A DNA stretch of 5,056 bases, taken from positions 1-5,056 of the forward strand of contig CAMWZE010000159.1 in the NCBI GenBank assembly GCA_947178685.1, in the 5' to 3' direction. Positions 1 through 5,056 of this stretch are shown one piece after another. The stretch's first letter is position 1. Each line of letters starts with the position of its first letter. The notes under the pieces are model-generated. The model had not been told where the DNA came from. It worked only from the letters and a program-made list of their open reading frames with translations, and searched no databases. This DNA is from an uncultured Porphyromonadaceae bacterium. GTDB lineage: Bacteria; Bacteroidota; Bacteroidia; Bacteroidales; Muribaculaceae. The position numbers were made by a program, and so were the translations under genes.

Positions 1-1
1 G

Positions 2-1489
2 GATAAGACTGCATTACTTTATGATCTCATTAATAGCTATCAATATGTGTTTCTAAGTCGTCCGCGACGGTTTGGGAAGAGCCTGACGATGTCAACTCTT
101 GAGGCTTATTTCCGTGGTAGGAAAGAGCTGTTCAAAGGTCTTGCCATTTATGATCTTGAGAGGGAATGGACAAAATATCCAGTGTTTCGTTTCGACCTTA
201 GCGCCGAAAATTTTACAGAGCCGCAAAGACTCGTCGAACATATCGCATGGTATCTCAAACGTATTGAGATGGAATATTCCCTCAGCTCAGAAGGCTCCTC
301 TATTGCCAATCGGTTTAAACAGCTTATACAACAAGCTTATGAACACTATGGAGAAAAAGTGGTGATACTAGTAGACGAATATGACAAGCCGATGCTCGAT
401 TGCCTTCATTCTCCGGGTCTTCATGATACCTTTAAGGCCGAATTGAGAGCATTTTATGCCAGTATAAAGTCATGCGATGAGTATATTAGGTTTGCCATGC
501 TCACTGGTATAACTAAGTTTGGTAAAGTCTCCATATTCAGTGGTTTGAATAATCTAAAAGATATCTCTTTACTGCCGAGATATAATACTCTGTGTGGTAT
601 AAGTGAGACGGAATTTAGAAATTATTTTGCTGATTCAATCGCTGAATATGCAGAGGAGCATAGGATATCAGAAGAGGAGACTTGGGACCTTTTTAAGACA
701 ATGTACGATGGATATCTGTTTGCTACCCGTGGTGAGAATATCTATAATCCGTTCAGTGTCATGAATGCTTTTGATGATAATGAGGTCAATAGTTATTGGT
801 ATGGTAGCGGATCGTCAACTTATTTGGTTAATCTTATAGCTTCTAAAGCTTTCCCTTTGAATAGGCTTGAAGGTGAGCATAGAAGAGTGGAAGAACTGGA
901 GAATCTGTTGGTAACTGATGATGATATTGTTCCGCTTCTTTATCAATCCGGCTATCTCACCATCAAGGACTATGATAAATTAAGCAAGGAATACATTTTA
1001 GGATTTCCTAATAATGAAGTGAAGGAGGCTTTTTGGAATTCCCTTGCAAAACATTTTTTCAAGGGATCGGACGGTCGCTCTGCATTTAGTGTGTATGAGT
1101 TTGTAAAAGATATAAAGGAAGGTAATCCCAATGGCTTTATGAAGCGAATGCAGAGTTTATTTGCGGATACAAGTTCCGAACCGGAAAGGAAGAAGGAGAT
1201 TCATTTTCAAAATATGATGGCCATAGCAAGCAAGATGATCGGGCTTATAGAGCGTACCGAAGTAAGTTCCTCAGTAGGGCGATGCGACATGCAGATTCTT
1301 ACCGAGTCTTATGTGTATATTTTTGAATTTAAGATAGATGGAACTGCACTTGAGGCGATGGAGCAGATTCATCGTAAAGGATATGCTCGGCCTTTCTATT
1401 CTGGTAATCGTGTAGTGTTTCTTATAGGAGCCAATTTTTCGACCGTGACACGAACGATTGATGACAACTGGTTAATAGAAAAACTTTAG
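2..1489 (+). CDS. AAA-ATPase-like protein with C-terminal PD-(D/E)XK nuclease-like domain (5' partial)
   Basis: The reading frame is open from the first complete codon at nt 2 and gives 495 residues. The GTG at nt 47 is an internal valine: the upstream codons read DKTALLYDLINSYQYVFLS, the usual lead-in to the P-loop in this family, so roughly 20-30 N-terminal residues lie outside the window. Counting from nt 2, the protein shows an atypical Walker A (SRPRRFGKS, G25-K26-S27), a Walker B-like strand (VVILVDEYDKP, D125-E126), a conserved LTGITKF stretch at about 167-173, YDGY at 235-238 and NIYNPFS at 246-252. The C-terminal part has a nuclease-like core: GRCDMQI with D429, then EFK at 442-444, then a QI..KGYA motif near 455-462. 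This matches the AAA-ATPase-like plus PDDEXK_9 architecture (PF09820/PF08011), which often occurs in many copies in Bacteroidetes and has no established function. All expected key residues are present. A role in defence or DNA processing would be speculation. Confidence 0.9.
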   Translation, partial: DKTALLYDLINSYQYVFLSRPRRFGKSLTMSTLEAYFRGRKELFKGLAIYDLEREWTKYPVFRFDLSAENFTEPQRLVEHIAWYLKRIEMEYSLSSEGSSIANRFKQLIQQAYEHYGEKVVILVDEYDKPMLDCLHSPGLHDTFKAELRAFYASIKSCDEYIRFAMLTGITKFGKVSIFSGLNNLKDISLLPRYNTLCGISETEFRNYFADSIAEYAEEHRISEEETWDLFKTMYDGYLFATRGENIYNPFSVMNAFDDNEVNSYWYGSGSSTYLVNLIASKAFPLNRLEGEHRRVEELENLLVTDDDIVPLLYQSGYLTIKDYDKLSKEYILGFPNNEVKEAFWNSLAKHFFKGSDGRSAFSVYEFVKDIKEGNPNGFMKRMQSLFADTSSEPERKKEIHFQNMMAIASKMIGLIERTEVSSSVGRCDMQILTESYVYIFEFKIDGTALEAMEQIHRKGYARPFYSGNRVVFLIGANFSTVTRTIDDNWLIEKL

Positions 1490-1890
1490 ACAGATATACA
1501 TTATCAGCATAAAGACCTTTTGACTTATAACTTTCCTCTTCAATCTCAAAGTCTATATTGATTTTCGAAATGATTGGAGTGAATGTATCTTCTACCCATT
1601 CTGTCAATTATTATCGTAACGTGTTTCAATGTCTTCCATGAATATGATTCTATCTTTCCATCCGTTAGCAAAAAAATAGGTGAATGGGTGGTCCGGATTA
1701 ATAGACAGAGGGGATTCAGTTATCTTAAGGTGGAGATCAGTATATCTTGCCCTTCAATATGCAAAGATATCTCCGGCTCATCCATAAGCAAAACATTGGG
1801 CTTTTCTTCTTGAAGAAATACTGTTGTGAGTAGTAGCAACAGCTGTTTATCTACTGATGACAACTGTTAAAGGGTAACGTGTAATAAGAA
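1490..1890 (-). pseudogene. Decayed ABC/OLD-type AAA ATPase remnant (C-terminal half)
   Basis: This stretch has no intact gene, but the minus strand reads as a broken ATPase. From nt 1863 downward, frame 1 gives LSSVDKQLLLLL (normally LSSGEKQ, the ABC signature-like motif). Walker B follows as NVLLMDEPEISLH at 1797-1759, and then the switch-histidine motif TTHSP at 1692-1678. The frame is broken by TAA at 1869-1867 and TAA at 1722-1720. At a run of seven A's (1670-1676, plus strand) the sense moves to frame 2, giving FANGWKDRIIFMEDIE, which resembles the GW.D....MEDI ending of small AAA_21-type ATPases. After a TGA at 1606-1604, coding-like sequence continues in frame 3 (TEWVEDTF..., from 1607) to about the end of the upstream gene. 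The order of motifs in one orientation makes the homology convincing. Two stops plus two frame changes make a functional protein very unlikely. The 5' half (Walker A) is missing; the left and right limits are approximate. Confidence 0.8.
1495..1511. repeat. Direct repeat, left copy
   Basis: TATACATTATCAGCATA lies six nucleotides after the stop of the AAA-ATPase-like gene. The same sequence with one extra G recurs at 3322-3339. Twelve nucleotides (ATTATCAGCATA) are identical and contiguous, and TATAC also matches on the left side. The flanks beyond this do not match. Confidence 0.6.
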
Positions 1891-1907
1891 TATTGTAGGA
1901 GAGGAAG

Positions 1908-1939
1908 ATTGTATAAGTATGATAAAATTATTAACTTTG
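1908..1939 (+). promoter_or_regulatory. Predicted Bacteroidetes-type promoter for the fucosidase gene
   Basis: A TAACTTTG box at 1932-1939 fits the Bacteroidetes -7 consensus TAnnTTTG exactly. An ATTG at 1908-1911 lies 20 nt upstream, the normal spacing for the -33 TTTG element. Transcription would start around 1945-1948, leaving a leader of about 20 nt before the ATG at 1966. No strong Shine-Dalgarno sequence is present, which is usual in this phylum. I see no obvious operator or ECF-sigma-type site. Confidence 0.6.
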
Positions 1940-1965
1940 AGAAATCAAATTAATCTAATCAGATC

Positions 1966-3303
1966 ATGATAAATAGACAGCTTAAGATAATTGCCCTTTC
2001 CGCGTTAATAGGGATGGCAGGTATCAACTCAATCAGTATAAGCGGAGAGACTACCGATGTGTATGTGCCTTCACCTGAAGTGATGAAATCACAGATGGAT
2101 TTTTCGAACGACCGTTTTGGAGTATTTCTTCACTGGGGTATATACAGTATGTTTGCTCAGGGAGAATGGTATCTCAACAACGGTATTAAGGCTGACGAAT
2201 ATAAGAAAGCTGCAAGAGGATTCTATCCTGTTGATTTCAACGCTGCCGAGTGGGTAAGTGCCATAAAAGATGCCGGAGCAAAATATATATGTATAACTAC
2301 CCGGCATCATGATGGCTTTTCAATGTTCCACACAGCTGAAAATGATTATAACATAGTTGACGGTACCCCGTTCAAGAGAGACATACTGAAGGAACTTTCC
2401 GATGAATGTCAGAAGCAAGGAATTGCGTTGCATCTCTATTATTCCCATCTAGACTGGGTTCGGGAGGACTATCCTCAGGGGCGTACGGGTAATAACACCG
2501 GACGTGATGCATCCAAAGCGAATTGGAACTCATATTACGGATTCATGAACCGCCAGCTGACCGAACTCCTTACCAACTATGGTCCAATCCGTGCCGTATG
2601 GTTTGATGGTTGGTGGGATCATGATCAGGATGCCACACCTTTCGACTGGCAGTTGGCTGAGCAATATGAGCTGATTCATAGGCTCCAGCCATCTTGTATG
2701 GTGGCCAATAATCATCATCAAACTCCTTATCCGGGAGAAAATATCCAGATATTTGAGCGAGACCTTCCCGGAGAGAACACTGCCGGTCTCTCGGGGCAGG
2801 AGATAAGCCGTCTGCCTCTGGAAACTTGTAATACTATGAACGGTATGTGGGGATATAAGGTTGCTGACCAGAATTATAAGGATACCCCGACGCTGATACG
2901 CTTTCTTGTTAAAGCTGCCGGTATGGGTGCCAATCTTCTCCTGAATGTCGGTCCACAGCCTAACGGAGAGCTTCCGGAGGTGGCTTTGTCAAGGCTTAAG
3001 GATATGGGGGAGTGGCTAAGAGAAAATGGAGAAACTATCTATAACACCGAGGCCGGCGATTTCCCCGCACAAGATTGGGGTACAAGCACCCGTAAAGGTG
3101 ACAGATTGTTTGTACATGTTTTTGATTCCTCTAAATCAGAAATAGATGTACCTGTAAAAGGTAAAGTCAAGGGTGCTAAATTGTATGCTGACGGCACGAA
3201 GGTAAAATATACGAAAAATAAAAACGGTGGTATCACTCTCCATCTTGATTCAATCCCGCAAGGATGTGCTGACCACATAATCGAACTTAAAACATCGATA
3301 TAA
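1966..3303 (+). CDS. Secreted alpha-L-fucosidase, glycoside hydrolase family 29
   Basis: This 445-residue enzyme is predicted to release alpha-linked L-fucose from glycans such as host mucin or milk-type oligosaccharides, by the retaining GH29 mechanism. Residues 1 to about 26 form a signal peptide (MINRQLK then a hydrophobic core). There is no lipobox cysteine, so a periplasmic soluble protein is likely. The catalytic (beta/alpha)8 domain shows FLHWGIYS (H56-W57), TTRHHDGF (113-118), LYYSHLDW (157-164) and AVWFDGWW, whose D214 is the expected catalytic nucleophile. FERDLPGEN (263-271) and PLETC..MN..WGY (284-297) supply candidate acid/base glutamates (E264, E270, E286); which one acts cannot be told from sequence alone. 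Residues from about 345 to the end look like the usual C-terminal beta-sandwich. The ATG at 1966 is chosen because it begins the signal peptide and lies just behind the predicted promoter. It appears monocistronic: no SusC/SusD or other carbohydrate gene is seen beside it. Fucose linkage preference is unknown. Confidence 0.93.
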   Translation: MINRQLKIIALSALIGMAGINSISISGETTDVYVPSPEVMKSQMDFSNDRFGVFLHWGIYSMFAQGEWYLNNGIKADEYKKAARGFYPVDFNAAEWVSAIKDAGAKYICITTRHHDGFSMFHTAENDYNIVDGTPFKRDILKELSDECQKQGIALHLYYSHLDWVREDYPQGRTGNNTGRDASKANWNSYYGFMNRQLTELLTNYGPIRAVWFDGWWDHDQDATPFDWQLAEQYELIHRLQPSCMVANNHHQTPYPGENIQIFERDLPGENTAGLSGQEISRLPLETCNTMNGMWGYKVADQNYKDTPTLIRFLVKAAGMGANLLLNVGPQPNGELPEVALSRLKDMGEWLRENGETIYNTEAGDFPAQDWGTSTRKGDRLFVHVFDSSKSEIDVPVKGKVKGAKLYADGTKVKYTKNKNGGITLHLDSIPQGCADHIIELKTSI

Positions 3304-3321
3304 TTATTTAGGTTTGATACC

Positions 3322-3339
3322 TATACGATTATCAGCATA
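3322..3339. repeat. Direct repeat, right copy
   Basis: TATACGATTATCAGCATA matches the copy at 1495-1511 except for one extra G. It overlaps the stop codon region of the truncated secreted-protein frame and lies about 18 nt after the fucosidase stop. The two copies therefore bracket about 1.8 kb holding the ATPase relic and the fucosidase. Confidence 0.6.
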
Positions 3340-3363
3340 GGTTTCCCATTGACATGAAGAGTA

Positions 3364-3398
3364 GGGGATGTGCCTATCGGTTTGATATTCACATCCCC
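3364..3398. repeat. Inverted repeat (possible hairpin) downstream of the fucosidase gene
   Basis: GGGGATGTG at 3364-3372 and CACATCCCC at 3390-3398 are perfect 9-bp complements around a 17-nt loop. The structure begins 61 nt after the fucosidase stop and lies inside the truncated secreted-protein frame. No T-run follows on either strand, so it is not a typical intrinsic terminator. It could still stabilise a transcript end, or it may be chance. Confidence 0.3.
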
Positions 3399-3461
3399 AT
3401 ATACGCCTGTTGTGAGGAATAAACTCAGGATTGCCGGTAGCAGAATTCTTTTCATGTAAGT

Positions 3462-4760
3462 TTATGACAAGAGGGTGAGGAGATCGGCTACAATGAAAGT
3501 TGATCCTCCGACAAACACTATGTCGTTGGCCTTGTCGGCATCATGCAATGCAGCGCTATAAGCATCCGTCACTCTTGGGTAGACATTGCCATTCAATCCC
3601 GCTTCAGTCATTAGCACACCGAGTTGGGCGGCAGGAAGGGCCCGTGGAATAGCTGCATTGGTGATATAATACACTGCATCTTTCGGGAGAAGACCGAGAA
3701 TCTTGTCGATAGCCTTATCGGCTACAAATCCGATCACAATTCTTAGTGTACCGCTTGGTCGCTCCTCCATAAGGTGTCCAAGTTGGTTCATATTATAAGT
3801 GATTCCGGCTATATTATGACCTGTGTCGGCTATTGTAAGAGGTGTATGGCTGATTACTGTCCAACGTCCGCGCAGACCGGTGAGGCTTTCCACCTCTTGG
3901 ATACCGCTGATTACACTCTTATCATCTATACTGATACCTACCTCTTTCATAGCATCCACTGCGTGAAGAACAGTATTAAGATTTTTTTTCTGGTAATCGC
4001 CTGAAAGAGGCGAGATCCAGTTCCCCTCATTCGACTCACCCTCCCATCCGGCAGGTTCGTGTCTCCGTATGCTGTTGATTCGTGGATGATCTTCCGCAAA
4101 TATAATTGGTGCGCCTACCACTTCGGCCCTTTTTGCGAATACATCACGCACCTCTCCCTCAGCTTCGCCGATCACAACGGGAATACCACTCTTGATTATA
4201 CCTGCCTTTTCAGTTGCTATAGCCGGTAGGGTGGTGCCCAAAAATTGTGAATGGTCGTTTGAGATATTGGTTATCACACACATCTCCGGGGTAATAATAT
4301 TGGTGGAATCGAGTCGACCGCCCATACCGACCTCAATCACGGCATAGTCCACGTTCTCTTTTGCAAACCAGTCAAAGGCCATCATCATGGTTAACTCGAA
4401 GAAGGAGGGATGGCCGTCGTAATCAGAGGCTTGCCATTGCTCCACAAATTCGATTACCTTCTCTTGCGGTATCATTTCTCCGTTTACCCGCATGCGTTCG
4501 CGGAAATCCACAAGATGCGGGGAGGTGTAGAGTCCCACTTTGTAACCCTGGCTCTGAAGAATGGCCGCAAGCATGTGAGAGGTGCTTCCCTTGCCGTTGG
4601 TGCCACCTACGTGGATAGATTTAAAGTTTCGGTGCGGATGACCGAAATATCTGTCTATGGCGAGACTCGTGTCGAGACCCGGTTTATATGCGGCAGCTCC
4701 CACACGAGAGAACATGGGTAGCTGACTGTATAGATAGTCTAAAGCGTTCTGATAAGTCAT
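3462..4760 (-). CDS. folC: Bifunctional folylpolyglutamate synthase / dihydrofolate synthase
   Basis: This 432-residue cytoplasmic enzyme is predicted to add glutamate to dihydropteroate and/or to extend the glutamate tail of folates, using ATP. The Mur-ligase fold is plain: P-loop HVGGTNGKGST (50-60, K57), TSPHLVDFRERM (79-90), and FFELTMMMAFDWFA followed by EVGMGGRLDSTN (143-154). Next come NISNDHSQFLG with H170, and IATEKAGIIK, whose K185 matches the lysine that is carbamylated in studied members. Then come SGDYQKKN (253-260), LTGLRGRW (293-300) and the C-terminal domain entry ADTGHNIAG with D312 and H315. That last motif is DTGHN rather than the common DGAHN. Length is normal for the family, and no key residue is missing. 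The ATG at 4760 precedes a typical MTYQNALDYLY start. The upstream transporter gene ends 66 nt away on the same strand without an evident terminator or promoter match, so cotranscription is plausible. Whether it does one or both reactions cannot be read from sequence. Confidence 0.96.
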   Translation of the reverse strand: MTYQNALDYLYSQLPMFSRVGAAAYKPGLDTSLAIDRYFGHPHRNFKSIHVGGTNGKGSTSHMLAAILQSQGYKVGLYTSPHLVDFRERMRVNGEMIPQEKVIEFVEQWQASDYDGHPSFFELTMMMAFDWFAKENVDYAVIEVGMGGRLDSTNIITPEMCVITNISNDHSQFLGTTLPAIATEKAGIIKSGIPVVIGEAEGEVRDVFAKRAEVVGAPIIFAEDHPRINSIRRHEPAGWEGESNEGNWISPLSGDYQKKNLNTVLHAVDAMKEVGISIDDKSVISGIQEVESLTGLRGRWTVISHTPLTIADTGHNIAGITYNMNQLGHLMEERPSGTLRIVIGFVADKAIDKILGLLPKDAVYYITNAAIPRALPAAQLGVLMTEAGLNGNVYPRVTDAYSAALHDADKANDIVFVGGSTFIVADLLTLLS

Positions 4761-4826
4761 AAACTTAGATAGTTAGAAATTGTTTACATCACAGTCTGTT
4801 GCTTAAGCCATGACACAAGGCCGGCT

Positions 4827-5056
4827 CTACAGTCCGTAAATAAGGTAACCGGCAATACCCATAATCACTATGATGAGAATAGGATGGATATTGATTTTCC
4901 TCCCTTTGTAGGGGAATTTGAAATAAACAAGACAGAAGGATATCGCACAGATGGCGACGTTTACCCATAACTGCCAGGAGATGCCGTTTGGATTGAAGTT
5001 GGCGGCATTCATAAGCATGATGGCGGCCGAAGCAATGAGCCCGACAACCACAGGAC
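4827..5056 (-). CDS. CHR-family (chromate-type) transporter, C-terminal end (5' partial)
   Basis: Only the last 75 residues fall in the window; the frame is open to the edge, and the GTG at 5051 is an internal valine preceded by a proline codon. The segment starts PVVVGLIASAA, the conserved beginning of the last helices of chromate ion transporter (CHR/ChrA, PF02417) domains. It contains three hydrophobic segments at about 1-16, 27-45 and 56-75, joined by a short basic loop (KFPYKGRK). The final helix, HPILIIVIMGIAGYLIYG, is typical of the family's C terminus. In Bacteroidetes these proteins are often made as two adjacent short half-proteins; the missing part would show which form this is. 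The true substrate may not be chromate. It lies directly upstream of folC on the same strand. The assignment is good by motif but rests on a short piece. Confidence 0.75.
   Translation of the reverse strand, partial: PVVVGLIASAAIMLMNAANFNPNGISWQLWVNVAICAISFCLVYFKFPYKGRKINIHPILIIVIMGIAGYLIYGL

Larger units (their letters stand above)
3321..3455 (-). pseudogene. 5' stump of a secreted protein gene, probably glycosidase-related (44 codons)
   Basis: An ATG at 3455-3453 lies six nucleotides after the folC stop and opens a 44-codon frame ending in TAG at 3323-3321. It begins MKRILLPAILSLFLTTGVYG, a textbook signal peptide with two early basic residues, a hydrophobic core and a small-residue cleavage region. 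It continues with DVNIKPIGTSPTLHVNGKPM and then LIIV. The 'L.VNGKP.L.I' pattern is what starts the mature part of many secreted Bacteroidetes glycosidases, for example beta-galactosidase-type enzymes that continue with a GGELGNS-like segment. Here the frame stops just at that point, 18 nt short of the end of the convergent fucosidase gene, so a truncated gene is the simplest reading. A genuine small exported peptide cannot be excluded. The tight spacing suggests the original gene was cotranscribed with folC. The family assignment rests on one short motif and is tentative. Confidence 0.55.

Noticed and set aside
47..49. GTG as the start codon of the AAA-ATPase-like gene
   Set aside because: The frame is open upstream to the window edge, and the upstream residues (DKTALLYDL...) match the family's usual approach to the P-loop, so this codon is an internal valine.
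1422..1607. Minus-strand 61-codon frame as an independent gene
   Set aside because: Its upper part reads as the frame-shifted tail of the ATPase relic, and its lower part runs into the 3' end of the plus-strand gene. It has a weak TTG start and no separate signal for translation.
1583..1813. Plus-strand 76-codon frame in the gap before the fucosidase
   Set aside because: It is antisense to the ATPase relic, has no recognisable domain, and its openness is explained by the opposite-strand coding history.
2..1890. A two-gene defence system made of the AAA-ATPase-like protein and the second ATPase
   Set aside because: The second ATPase is on the opposite strand and clearly dead, and no known system pairs these two families in this layout. 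Adjacency in accessory DNA is the only evidence.
2089..3278. Minus-strand frames opposite the fucosidase
   Set aside because: They are shadows of an intact GH29 gene, with low-complexity translations and no motifs.
4361..4721. Two plus-strand frames (85 and 103 codons) opposite folC
   Set aside because: They lie wholly antisense to the well-conserved N-terminal half of FolC and show no domain or signal.
1..5056. CRISPR arrays, tRNA or rRNA genes, insertion-sequence ends, riboswitches
   Set aside because: No regularly spaced repeats, no tRNA-like cloverleaf or rRNA core sequence, no transposase, and no intergenic gap with a recognisable riboswitch were found on reading both strands.

Overview
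The window looks like a chromosomal piece of a gut-type member of the Bacteroidales (Bacteroides/Muribaculaceae style). The reasons are protein family content (an AAA-ATPase-like/PD-(D/E)XK protein of a kind expanded in this group, a secreted GH29 fucosidase, FolC beside a chromate-transporter-type protein), a Bacteroidetes-style promoter (TTG, 20 nt, TAnnTTTG), and the lack of clear Shine-Dalgarno sequences. Genus cannot be fixed from this sequence alone.

Layout. (1) Nucleotides 2-1489, plus strand: a nearly complete AAA-ATPase-like protein with a C-terminal PD-(D/E)XK nuclease-like domain, cut at its N terminus by the window edge. (2) About 1490-1890: no intact gene, but the minus strand carries a decayed ABC/OLD-type AAA ATPase. 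Signature, Walker B and switch-histidine motifs are readable, interrupted by two stops and two frame changes. (3) 1908-1939: a good promoter match, followed by a secreted GH29 alpha-L-fucosidase (1966-3303, plus). (4) 3321-3455, minus: a 44-codon reading frame with a clear signal peptide that stops abruptly, probably the 5' stump of a secreted glycosidase-like gene. (5) 3462-4760, minus: folC. (6) 4827-5056, minus: the C-terminal end of a CHR-family (chromate-type) transporter. folC may be cotranscribed with this gene, since only 66 nt separate them.

How it fits together. The right third (folC, transporter) looks like ordinary housekeeping chromosome. The left two thirds look like accessory DNA: they are visibly more AT-rich and contain two gene remnants. 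A near-identical 17/18-nt direct repeat (1495-1511 and 3322-3339) brackets the pseudogene and fucosidase. The fucosidase probably works alone, because no SusC/SusD or other glycan-utilisation gene is visible. I see no convincing new multi-gene system. The most informative signals are the uncatalogued ATPase relic, the truncated secreted-protein stump beside folC, and the direct repeat that coincides with the edges of the accessory segment.
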